This document shows positions 8,005-13,588 of a stretch of DNA of 64,000 nt, in pieces. Below the pieces are notes generated by a model. That model saw nothing but the letters and a program-made list of their open reading frames with translations. It was not told the DNA's origin and searched no databases. Both the position numbers and the translations under genes were made by a program. Source of the stretch: an uncultured Clostridia bacterium (lineage in GTDB: Bacteria > Bacillota > Clostridia > Christensenellales > UBA1242); contig CAKVFE010000001.1 of the NCBI GenBank assembly GCA_934746645.1, positions 248,001-312,000 on the forward strand, written 5' to 3'. The stretch's first letter is position 1. Each line of letters starts with the position of its first letter.

Positions 8005-8388
8005 TTATACTCCTTTTGCTAAGCAAAGTTTGTGATATTCATTCCAAATATCAGATACAAGATTTTCTCTTGCAACGTCGTCAAGCTTAGCCAGAACACT
8101 TGCAGCCTTTCTAAGAGTAAACTTTGATAGTAATTTTTTAGCTGTTGGTGTTTTTGCTTTTGTTTTTTCCGACATAATGTTTCCTCCTTTTGTTAAATTT
8201 GTTTCTCCGAGATACACTCGTATAAACCTACATTTAAGCTTCCCGTAAACTGTATTGCGGGAAATCATACATTGACAATGTTTTCTGCTAAGACCTAAGT
8301 CCTGAGCCATTTGCCTTGTGTTGTCATAAAGTAAAATAGGTAGCTCATACTTGTCGTTGGTTATAGCGAGAATTACATTTTCTCGCAT
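8005..8388 (-). CDS. Fused pair of small phage proteins with internal start
   Basis: A 127-residue open frame that seems to join two small proteins. Residues 1-71 (MRENVILAITNDKYELPILL, then QMAQDLGLSRKHCQCMISRN) look like a stand-alone small helix-turn-helix-like phage protein. Residues 72-127 (MSEKTKAKTPTAKKLL, then KLDDVARENLVSDIWNEYHK) look like a second one. A strong GGAGG lies 7 bases before the ATG at 8175, codon 72, inside the frame and with no stop before it. Either a stop was lost and two genes fused, or both a long and a short product are made. It overlaps the upstream gene by 16 bases. Confidence 0.6.
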   Translation of the reverse strand: MRENVILAITNDKYELPILLYDNTRQMAQDLGLSRKHCQCMISRNTVYGKLKCRFIRVYLGETNLTKGGNIMSEKTKAKTPTAKKLLSKFTLRKAASVLAKLDDVARENLVSDIWNEYHKLCLAKGV

Positions 8389-9029
8389 AGTTCCACCTCA
8401 GTATCAGATTTCAGAACACAAAGCGGACGCACGCCGTTGCTACCGTTGCACGCATTGTTGCGGCTCAGAGTACCGCCCGAGCCGACATCGCGAACGTCGC
8501 ACGAGTAAACCAAACTATCTCCTGTTAACGTCCACCACCAATCATCAGCGTTTGGTATGAATTTTCTAAATTTTCTGTATTCTTCACAGCTAATCAAAGA
8601 AATGTAATCTTTACATTTGCCATAATCGGTAATGCCGTCATCTGTAGTTAAATCTCTTTCAAACTCTACAAGGTCTTTTTTGTTGATATTTTCTGTATGT
8701 TCAAAGCCACGTTGAAAGCCTTGCTCATTAAAATTATTCAACTCTTTTCTAAGGCTTGAATTAGCCCAATCATTGCTTTCGTCGGTATCAAACGCTCTGT
8801 TAAACAATCTATGTTTTGCAAGAACCATAACTTTGCTTGCCGTCCTGTTTAATACAACCCACTCAATACCTGCGTATTTAATAAAAGAACCCACTTCAGC
8901 TTCTGCTGCCATTATCGTTTTTGGTTCCTCAACGAAAAACTTTCTTGCTGAATCTTCTCCAACAATTTTAGCGATAAAGGCTTGTGCCTCTTGTGGGTTC
9001 ATTGTTTTTAATCTTTCAAATTTATTCAT
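8373..9029 (-). CDS. DUF6273/C-type-lectin-like phage protein
   Basis: A 218-residue protein. The ATG at 9029 follows GGAGG and lies one base after the upstream stop. Residues 1-35 form a helical start (MNKFERLKTMNPQEAQAFI). From about residue 45 it matches the DUF6273 pattern known from gut Firmicutes: GSFIKYAGIEWVVLNRTASK, KHRLFNRAFD, WANSSLRKELN and CEEYRKFRKFIPNADDWWW. It ends with a C-type-lectin-like strand block, WWWTLTGDS to GVRPLCVLKSD. The last block is encoded by an unusually GC-rich stretch rich in AAC codons, as in the variable region of diversity-generating retroelement targets. Its binding partner is unknown. Confidence 0.7.
   Translation of the reverse strand: MNKFERLKTMNPQEAQAFIAKIVGEDSARKFFVEEPKTIMAAEAEVGSFIKYAGIEWVVLNRTASKVMVLAKHRLFNRAFDTDESNDWANSSLRKELNNFNEQGFQRGFEHTENINKKDLVEFERDLTTDDGITDYGKCKDYISLISCEEYRKFRKFIPNADDWWWTLTGDSLVYSCDVRDVGSGGTLSRNNACNGSNGVRPLCVLKSDTEVELCEKM
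8398..8535 (-). other. Candidate DGR variable region (GC-rich 3' end of lectin-like gene)
   Basis: This is the 3' part of the DUF6273-like gene, from the WWW codons to just before the stop. From 8421 to 8510 I count 56 G or C in 90 bases, far above the AT-rich flanks. The coding strand has asparagine AAC/AAT codons (SRNNACNGSNG) and ends in the conserved GVRP core. Those are features of variable regions diversified by adenine-specific mutagenesis from a template repeat. No matching template repeat or reverse transcriptase was found in this window, so the call rests on composition and protein fold only. Confidence 0.4.
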
Positions 9030-9030
9030 T

Positions 9031-9336
9031 TTATAATTCCTCCATTGTTCTTTCTTTCGCAAACTTTTTATATTTGGTTTCTTCTTCTTTCCTTATTTCA
9101 GAAGTTTGATAATCTTTTAATTCAGGGTGCTTCGCTTGCACCTTTCTTCTCGCACGTGTTATAGATTTGAAACTCGGACGATTTTTAAGTTTTATCAATT
9201 CGGAAAAAGGCATATTTGTATCAATTCCTGATTTACGCATAATTGCCAAAATCAATTCGTTATCATTTGTTCTAGCTAGATAATTAGTCTTAAGTTCTTC
9301 TGCAACGCATTTCTCAATGTTTAATAGACGTTCCAT
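9031..9336 (-). CDS. Small phage hypothetical protein (101 aa)
   Basis: A 101-residue helical protein starting after AGGAGG. It contains RLLNIEKCVAEELKTNYLAR, then NMPFSELIKLKNRPSFKSIT and RARRKVQAKHPELK. This arrangement is familiar from a widespread but uncharacterised family in early operons of Firmicutes phages; the basic RARRKVQ segment may bind nucleic acid. It is the second gene of the operon. No enzyme motif is present. Confidence 0.65.
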   Translation of the reverse strand: MERLLNIEKCVAEELKTNYLARTNDNELILAIMRKSGIDTNMPFSELIKLKNRPSFKSITRARRKVQAKHPELKDYQTSEIRKEEETKYKKFAKERTMEEL

Positions 9337-9346
9337 TTTTTACCTC

Positions 9347-9526
9347 CTACTTATTTCTTTCTATGAACTCGTCAACGGCGATTCTGATAATGTCGCTGAT
9401 TGAATGTTTAACTTTCTTTTCAGCTGTAAGTTTTTTTGCAAGCTTTACAACTGTTTCTTTATCTTCATTTGAGTTGAAGTAAAAGCCAACATAGCAATCT
9501 TTGCGTTTCATTGCTTTTTTTTCCAT
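9347..9526 (-). CDS. Small ribbon-helix-helix-like protein, first gene of phage operon
   Basis: A 59-residue basic protein. The ATG at 9526 follows GGAGG; the TTG further upstream has no ribosome binding site. After a Lys/Arg-rich start (MEKKAMKRKDCYVGFYFNSN) there are two helices, KETVVKLAKKLTAEKKVK and ISDIIRIAVDEFIERN. A beta strand followed by two helices suggests a ribbon-helix-helix DNA-binding fold, often autoregulatory. It is the promoter-proximal gene, placed right after a terminator-like hairpin, so a control role is plausible but unproven. Confidence 0.6.
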   Translation of the reverse strand: MEKKAMKRKDCYVGFYFNSNEDKETVVKLAKKLTAEKKVKHSISDIIRIAVDEFIERNK

Positions 9527-9539
9527 ATTTACCTCCAAA

Positions 9540-9576
9540 ATAAAAAATAGGCTCGTCAGTTAAGACGAACCTATTT
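9540..9576 (-). terminator. Terminator-like hairpin in the leader of the phage operon
   Basis: AATAGG-c-TCGTC (9546-9557) pairs with GACGA-a-CCTATT (9564-9575), leaving a six-base loop and one C/A mismatch. Read on the minus strand the stem is followed directly by TTTTTTATTTT and then by the ribosome binding site of the first phage gene. It therefore has the form of an intrinsic terminator placed between the promoter region and the operon, which implies attenuation or antitermination. Confidence 0.6.
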
Positions 9577-9599
9577 CGGTTTCTTTTTGGCTATAATAA

Positions 9600-9636
9600 A
9601 AATAGCACTGTCCTATACTGACAGCACTATTATGAC
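9600..9636. promoter_or_regulatory. Imperfect inverted repeat, possible operator
   Basis: AATAGCACTGTC and GACAGCACTATT face each other across seven bases (CTATACT). They pair through CTGTC/GACAG and AATAG/CTATT with two central mismatches. The repeat lies in the divergent region between the minus-strand phage operon and the plus-strand lipoprotein gene, a natural place for a repressor or activator site. No repressor gene is present in the window, so this is tentative. Confidence 0.3.
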
Positions 9637-9667
9637 ATTACAATTGTTGAAAATATTTTCAATTATT

Positions 9668-9695
9668 TTGAGTAATTGGTATTATGTGATACACT
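9668..9695 (+). promoter_or_regulatory. Probable sigma-A promoter for the lipoprotein gene
   Basis: TTGAGT (9668-9673) and TACACT (9690-9695) are separated by 16 bases, with TG one base before the -10, an extended -10. The ATG of the lipoprotein gene is 20 bases downstream of the -10. Confidence 0.5.
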
Positions 9696-9714
9696 ACATA
9701 AAAGGTAGATAAAA

Positions 9715-10374
9715 ATGATAAAAAAGACACTTTCTTTATTGATATTAATAATTGGAGTATTTGGCATATTTGGCTGTGGCAAGAAGGTAAAAAAAGTCGT
9801 AGCTATGATTGACAATCCAGTAGGATATTTGACTATTTACTCTCAAACACAATCCCAAAAAGATACTATGCCTATGTTGCTTAATTTGGGACACAGTTTT
9901 TTATCTTTTGAAAATACCTCTAATAATGACATCATAATAGGCAACTACAGTGTATCTCCTAACGAAACAATTTGTATCGGGACTTGGAGCATATCAAGTC
10001 ATTTTGGTGTTTGGTTTAATGTTGAATCTACTTATAATAATAAATACAATAGATATGATGGTCGAATTTCGCTAACTAGACAAATATCTGAAAGCAATAT
10101 AGATGATATCAACGACTTTATTGCAAAACACAATTATTGGAATCCATTAAGAAATTGTTCATATTTTGCTTTAAATCTTTGGAATAGTGTTGCTAATCAA
10201 TCTGAAAAGTTGGCAAAACCATTGATATACTCTCCTACCCATGTAGTTAACGAAATTAAAAAATTTGATAATTTTGAATACAATAGACCAATGGTTACCA
10301 CTGGCAATATGGGATATTATAGTAACGCTCAATTTGTAAGTGTTAGTATGAAAGGAGAAGATAAATATGTTTAA
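9715..10374 (+). CDS. Lipoprotein with permuted NlpC/P60 (LRAT-like) features
   Basis: A 219-residue protein starting at the ATG behind AAAGG. Residues 1-21 are a lipoprotein signal peptide with the lipidation cysteine at C21 (GIFGC). The mature part has GHSFLSFEN with H60, followed by a strand-rich middle (GNYSVSPNET, CIGTWSISSHFGVWFN), and NCSYFALNLWNSV with C148. A histidine before the cysteine in these contexts is the order known for circularly permuted papain-like proteins such as LRAT and YiiX. That would make it a membrane-anchored hydrolase or acyltransferase outside the cell. Similar secreted proteins occur in gut Clostridia. The active-site reading is inference; no phage link is evident other than position. 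Confidence 0.6.
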   Translation: MIKKTLSLLILIIGVFGIFGCGKKVKKVVAMIDNPVGYLTIYSQTQSQKDTMPMLLNLGHSFLSFENTSNNDIIIGNYSVSPNETICIGTWSISSHFGVWFNVESTYNNKYNRYDGRISLTRQISESNIDDINDFIAKHNYWNPLRNCSYFALNLWNSVANQSEKLAKPLIYSPTHVVNEIKKFDNFEYNRPMVTTGNMGYYSNAQFVSVSMKGEDKYV

Positions 10375-10597
10375 GAAAATATTGTTTGTATTGTTATGTC
10401 TAATTGATACTTACACAATATATAGCACTATTGGATATGGTATTATGGGCAACAACTCTCCTGCATTGTACGGCACCACTTCGTCAATATTTATGGGCAA
10501 TTATATTTTGTGTATTGTATTTGGAGTTTTATCTTTAATTTTAACAACTTTAATCATTTTGTTTACAGTAAGATTTTTCAAACATAAAAAACAATAA
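10367..10597 (+). CDS. Small two-TM membrane protein (76 aa)
   Basis: A 76-residue protein that overlaps the lipoprotein gene by 8 bases and has its own AAAGGAG site. Two hydrophobic segments (about residues 4-28 and 45-68) and a basic tail (RFFKHKKQ) are visible. The overlap makes it a translationally coupled partner of the lipoprotein. Function is unknown; such pairs may form an accessory or immunity partner, but nothing in the sequence proves that. Confidence 0.6.
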   Translation: MFKKILFVLLCLIDTYTIYSTIGYGIMGNNSPALYGTTSSIFMGNYILCIVFGVLSLILTTLIILFTVRFFKHKKQ

Positions 10598-10627
10598 GTG
10601 TATATATGTACATTTATTGTTTTTTTA
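10591..10627 (+). terminator. Intrinsic terminator after the lipoprotein/membrane-protein pair
   Basis: ACAATAAgTGTA (10591-10602) pairs with TACAtTTATTGT (10609-10620) around a six-base loop and is followed by a T run. The stem includes the stop codon of the small membrane-protein gene. Confidence 0.8.
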
Positions 10628-10874
10628 TAATCAAATATAACCAATCAATAAACATATACCTTTTAAGCTCAAAATCGGCGTTTTAACGCATATTTTATAT
10701 ATTATGATAAATTATCAATAAATAACAGATAAACTAATTGTAGTTAAAATATAAAGGTTTAAAGGTTGATTTAGCAATAAAAAAGAAAGAAATATTTCTC
10801 ACTATATGCTATGAGTTTGTACCTACTATTATATATAAGTCTATAACAACAATCTCAGTTTTTAATTTAGATAC
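10628..10874. other. AT-rich intergenic stretch, no gene seen
   Basis: No open frame with a ribosome binding site and no convincing promoter pair. It separates the plus-strand lipoprotein unit from the hairpin array that follows. Confidence 0.5.
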
Positions 10875-11020
10875 AATCGGCTGGAAACAAGCACAACCTT
10901 GTTGTATTTGTTTAGAGTCGATTAGTATCGCAATTTATGCGATTAGTGCTTTTTTAAAGCACAGTTGTCTAATGTGTTAGACAACAAAAAAAAGAGCAAC
11001 AATTTGCTCTTTTTTTTAAT
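10875..11020. ncRNA. Chain of five hairpins, possible structured RNA
   Basis: Successive inverted repeats fill 145 bases with almost no gaps. (a) AATCG (10875) with CGATT (10919) encloses AAACAA/TTGTTT and ACAAC-ctt-GTTGT. (b) ATCGCA-attta-TGCGAT spans 10927-10943. (c) GTGCTTT-ttt-AAAGCAC spans 10946-10962. (d) GTTGTCTAA-tgtg-TTAGACAAC spans 10964-10985. (e) AGAGCAA-caat-TTGCTCT (10993-11010) is flanked by A and T runs. Read on the plus strand, (e) would be the terminator of a small RNA. No clear promoter was found and I do not recognise an RNA family. Confidence 0.4.
10985..11018. terminator. Bidirectional terminator downstream of rplA
   Basis: AGAGCAA (10993-10999) pairs with TTGCTCT (11004-11010), with A runs before and T runs after. 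It therefore works in both directions: it ends the minus-strand rplK-rplA transcript just past the rplA stop and any plus-strand transcript from the hairpin array. Confidence 0.85.
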
Positions 11021-11028
11021 CGCATAAA

Positions 11029-11712
11029 TTACATTACTTTATAATCAACTTTAATTCCAGGTCCCATTGTAGAACTTACTGAAACTGATTTAATATATTG
11101 ACCTTTAGCTGCTTGTGGTTTAGCTTTAACAATAGCGTCCATCAATACATTGAAGTTTTCAAGTAATTTTTGAGTACCAAAGCTCTTTTTACCAATCATA
11201 ACATGGATAATGTTACTCTTGTCAAGTCTGTATTCAACTTTACCAGCTTTAACATCAGCGATAGCCTTAGTAACATCAGTAGTAACTGTGCCACTCTTTG
11301 GGTTAGGCATTAAGCCCTTAGGTCCCAAAATTTTAGCAATTCTACCGATAACTGGCATCATATCTGGAGTTGTAATACATACATCAAAATCCAACCAACC
11401 TTGTTGAATTTTAGCAATCATATCTTCAGCTCCTACATAGTCTGCACCAGCTTTAGTAGCTGCATCAGCATGGTCACCTTTAGCGATAACCAAAACTTTA
11501 ACACTTCTACCAGTACCGTTAGGTAGAACTACAGTTCCTCTAACTTGTTGGTCAGCATTACGACCATCAACGCCAAGTTTGATGTGAAGTTCAACTGTTT
11601 CGTCGAATTTAGCACTTGCTGTCTTTTCGCATAAATCTAATGCTTCTTGTGGAGTATAAAGATTTGCACGATTTACAAGTTTTGCACTTTCTAAATATCT
11701 TTTACCTTTCAT
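11029..11712 (-). CDS. rplA: 50S ribosomal protein L1
   Basis: A 227-residue protein of the usual length, starting after CAAGGAGGAAATT. The L1 hallmarks are in place: KFDETVELHIKLGVDGRNAD, QQVRGTVVLPNGTG, and the signature GRIAKILGPKGLMPNPKSGT, followed by KAGKVEYRLDKSNIIHVMIG. L1 forms the mobile stalk of the large subunit near the E site and represses its own operon in many bacteria. It follows rplK as usual, but rplJ and rplL, which normally come next, are absent. A terminator and unrelated genes follow instead. Confidence 0.98.
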   Translation of the reverse strand: MKGKRYLESAKLVNRANLYTPQEALDLCEKTASAKFDETVELHIKLGVDGRNADQQVRGTVVLPNGTGRSVKVLVIAKGDHADAATKAGADYVGAEDMIAKIQQGWLDFDVCITTPDMMPVIGRIAKILGPKGLMPNPKSGTVTTDVTKAIADVKAGKVEYRLDKSNIIHVMIGKKSFGTQKLLENFNVLMDAIVKAKPQAAKGQYIKSVSVSSTMGPGIKVDYKVM

Positions 11713-11765
11713 AATTTCCTCCTTGTGGTTGTACCGAATAAATTAAAAATTTTTTACTCTCCCAC

Positions 11766-12200
11766 TTATTCAATAACGGTTACGCCCATACTTCTGCAAG
11801 TACCTTCAATCATGCTCATAGCACTTTCGATTGTCTTAGCATTTAAGTCAGGCATTTTTAATGTAGCAATTTCTTTAACTTGTGCTTTAGTAATAGTTGC
11901 AACTTTGTTCTTCTTAGAATTTGCAGAACCACTTTCAATTCCGCAAGCCTTTTTAATAAGAACTGCTGCAGGTGGTGTTTTAAGCACAAAACTAAAAGAT
12001 CTATCAGCGTAAATAGTAATTACAACTGGGATAATGTAGCCAGCTTGATTAGCTGTCTTTTCATTAAATTCTTTAGTGAATGCTGGAATGTTAATTCCGT
12101 GAGGTCCTAAAGATGAGCCAACTGGTGGGCCACTTGTAGCCTTACCTGCTTGTAATTGCAATTTAACAACTGCATTAACTTTTTTATTTGCTGCTGCCAT
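11766..12200 (-). CDS. rplK: 50S ribosomal protein L11
   Basis: A 144-residue protein. The ATG at 12200 behind GGAGG gives the canonical start MAAANKKVNAVVKLQLQAGK; the longer frame adds 16 unrelated residues. The conserved ATSGPPVGSSLGPHGINIPA, then FVLKTPPAAVLIKKACGIESG and the C-terminal RNA-binding block ending GTCRSMGVTV, are all present. L11 binds the GTPase-associated region of 23S rRNA. The 110-base gap to nusG contains a small TAAGC-GAAA-GCTTTA hairpin that may belong to the rplK leader. Confidence 0.98.
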   Translation of the reverse strand: MAAANKKVNAVVKLQLQAGKATSGPPVGSSLGPHGINIPAFTKEFNEKTANQAGYIIPVVITIYADRSFSFVLKTPPAAVLIKKACGIESGSANSKKNKVATITKAQVKEIATLKMPDLNAKTIESAMSMIEGTCRSMGVTVIE

Positions 12201-12310
12201 ATTTTCCTCCTGCCATATTTGGCCAATGTGGTTATTAACAAAGCGCATAACAAAAATTTACGCTTCTCCCACTATATTTTTAAAGCTTTCGCTTATAAAA
12301 ATCAAAATAA

Positions 12311-12988
12311 TTAATTAATTTTCTTTACTTGGTCTAGTCCCAAGTCAACTGGGGTTTCTCTACCAAACATTTCAACGATAACACGACACTTGTTAGCTTG
12401 AGTATCAATACCTACTACAGTACCTACAAAGCCATTAAGTGGTCCGTCTAAGACTTCAACTTTATCATTCTCTGCAAGGTCAACATTGATAACAGTAACC
12501 TTTTCTAGATGCATTCTTAAAGTTTCGTCTTCAGTAAGTGACAATGGACGACCTTTTGGTCCTGCAAAACCTGTAATACCTCTTGTACGAGTTACAGCGT
12601 GCCATATATCATCTCCGTATATCATTTTAACATAGATATAACCCGGCATAAGTTTTCTTGATACGACTTTGCGTTTGCCATCTTTTTCTTCGACAACATC
12701 TTCCATAGGAATAACGATATCAAATATACGCTCTTGAAGATTGTATTTATCAATAACAATCTCTAAGTTTTCTTTAGCAACATTTTCGTATCCAGAGAAA
12801 GTATGTAAAACATACCATTTTGCTTCTTTTTTAGCATTTTCAATTCTAATTTGTTGTTCAGAAAGTTCTTGTGTTGGTTCGGTTTGTGTATTTGTTGTAG
12901 TATCAACAGTTGTTGATTGTGTGTTGTTGTCAGTATCCAAAGTTGAATTAACTTCTTGTGATACTTCTAAATCTTTTTCGTTTTCCAT
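12311..12988 (-). CDS. nusG: Transcription elongation factor NusG with N-terminal extension
   Basis: A 225-residue protein; most NusG proteins are about 175-185. The NGN domain starts near residue 56 (KWYVLHTFSGYENVAKENLE) and continues through MPGYIYVKMIYGDDIW, RGITGFAG and the KOW domain (DGPLNGFVGTVVGID). The first 55 residues are an acidic Thr/Gln/Asn-rich low-complexity extension. No Shine-Dalgarno sequence is visible before the ATG at 12988, which lies four bases after the secE stop, so translation probably depends on coupling to secE. NusG binds RNA polymerase and links it to Rho or to the ribosome. Confidence 0.95.
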   Translation of the reverse strand: MENEKDLEVSQEVNSTLDTDNNTQSTTVDTTTNTQTEPTQELSEQQIRIENAKKEAKWYVLHTFSGYENVAKENLEIVIDKYNLQERIFDIVIPMEDVVEEKDGKRKVVSRKLMPGYIYVKMIYGDDIWHAVTRTRGITGFAGPKGRPLSLTEDETLRMHLEKVTVINVDLAENDKVEVLDGPLNGFVGTVVGIDTQANKCRVIVEMFGRETPVDLGLDQVKKIN

Positions 12989-12992
12989 ACTA

Positions 12993-13298
12993 TTAACTTG
13001 GGATTAATGTATATAGTAATGATAACAATCTATCAATACCAAACAAAATTAAAGTACAAACCACAACCACTGATATAACTACTAGTGTATTTTTACATAC
13101 AGTACCAAAACTTGGCCAACTAACCTTTTTTAACTCAGACCAAGTTTCTTTAGTCTTAGTTACAAGTTTGTTAGGACCTTTCTCTTTCTTTTTAGAATTC
13201 TTTTTTGCTGATTTAGCAGGTTTAGTTTCCTTAGAGTTTTTTGGCTCATCTGGAGTAACTACTTCTACTTCAGCAGTTTCTTTTTCTTTATTTGCCAT
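12993..13298 (-). CDS. secE: Preprotein translocase subunit SecE
   Basis: A 101-residue protein. The ATG at 13298 follows AGAGG; the TTG two codons earlier is less likely. The C-terminal 60 residues have the SecE core (TKETWSELKKVSWPSFGTVC) and one membrane helix (VVISVVVVCTLILFGIDRLL). The N-terminal 45 residues are a charged Lys/Glu/Pro extension. SecE clamps the SecY channel. The order rpmG-secE-nusG is the normal one. The gene ends with two adjacent stop codons (TAA, TAG) just before nusG. Confidence 0.93.
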   Translation of the reverse strand: MANKEKETAEVEVVTPDEPKNSKETKPAKSAKKNSKKKEKGPNKLVTKTKETWSELKKVSWPSFGTVCKNTLVVISVVVVCTLILFGIDRLLSLLYTLIPS

Positions 13299-13317
13299 AA
13301 TCAAACCTCTTTAAAAA

Positions 13318-13467
13318 CTACTTTGTTTCTTTATGAAGAGTTGTTTTCTTACAGAATTTGCAATACTTCTTGAATTCGATTCTGTTAGGGTCATTCTTTT
13401 TATTCTTTTCTGTTGCATAGTTACGATTCTTGCATTCTGTGCATTCAAGTATAATATTTTCTCTCAT
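13318..13467 (-). CDS. rpmG: 50S ribosomal protein L33
   Basis: A 49-residue protein starting after GGAGGCCAACA. The sequence MRENIILECTECKNRNYATE, a Lys/Asn-rich middle and the final YCKFCKKTTLHKETK are typical of L33. It has two CxxC pairs, so it is the zinc-binding (C+) form. L33 sits near the E site of the large subunit. It is the first gene of the rpmG-secE-nusG-rplK-rplA cluster. Confidence 0.96.
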   Translation of the reverse strand: MRENIILECTECKNRNYATEKNKKNDPNRIEFKKYCKFCKKTTLHKETK

Positions 13468-13493
13468 TGTTGGCCTCCAACTAATAATTTACG

Positions 13494-13524
13494 CTTAAAA
13501 AAATAGAGCGAAAAGCTCTATTTA
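13494..13524 (-). terminator. Terminator between the ABC operon and rpmG
   Basis: AAATAGAGC (13501-13509) pairs with GCTCTATTT (13515-13523) around a GAAAA loop. Minus-strand transcripts leave the stem into a run of seven T. It ends the ABC transporter transcript, but it also lies only a few bases downstream of the predicted start of the rpmG promoter. Confidence 0.75.
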
Positions 13525-13540
13525 ATTTTTAACTACAAGT

Positions 13541-13569
13541 ATTATAATATAATATTATAATATTTGCAA
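13541..13569 (-). promoter_or_regulatory. Probable promoter of rpmG-secE-nusG
   Basis: On the minus strand TTGCAA (13564-13569) and TATAAT (13541-13546) are 17 bases apart. The predicted start, near 13534, would place the terminator hairpin at about +11 to +40 of the transcript. Confidence 0.6.
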
Positions 13570-13588
13570 GTACTTTTATTAAATTAAA

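Noticed and set aside
8398..8535. Horizontal insertion as the cause of the GC-rich patch.
   Set aside because: The patch continues the same reading frame and the same lectin-like fold to the stop codon. A variable region or codon constraint explains it better than an insertion.
9541..11028. tRNA gene or phage attachment site between the prophage and rplA.
   Set aside because: I looked for cloverleaf arms and CCA-type ends and found none. The hairpin array does not fit a tRNA, and no direct repeat of an attachment core could be identified with one end missing.
13468..13588. A tRNA-Trp gene, often found near secE.
   Set aside because: The gap holds only a terminator and a promoter.
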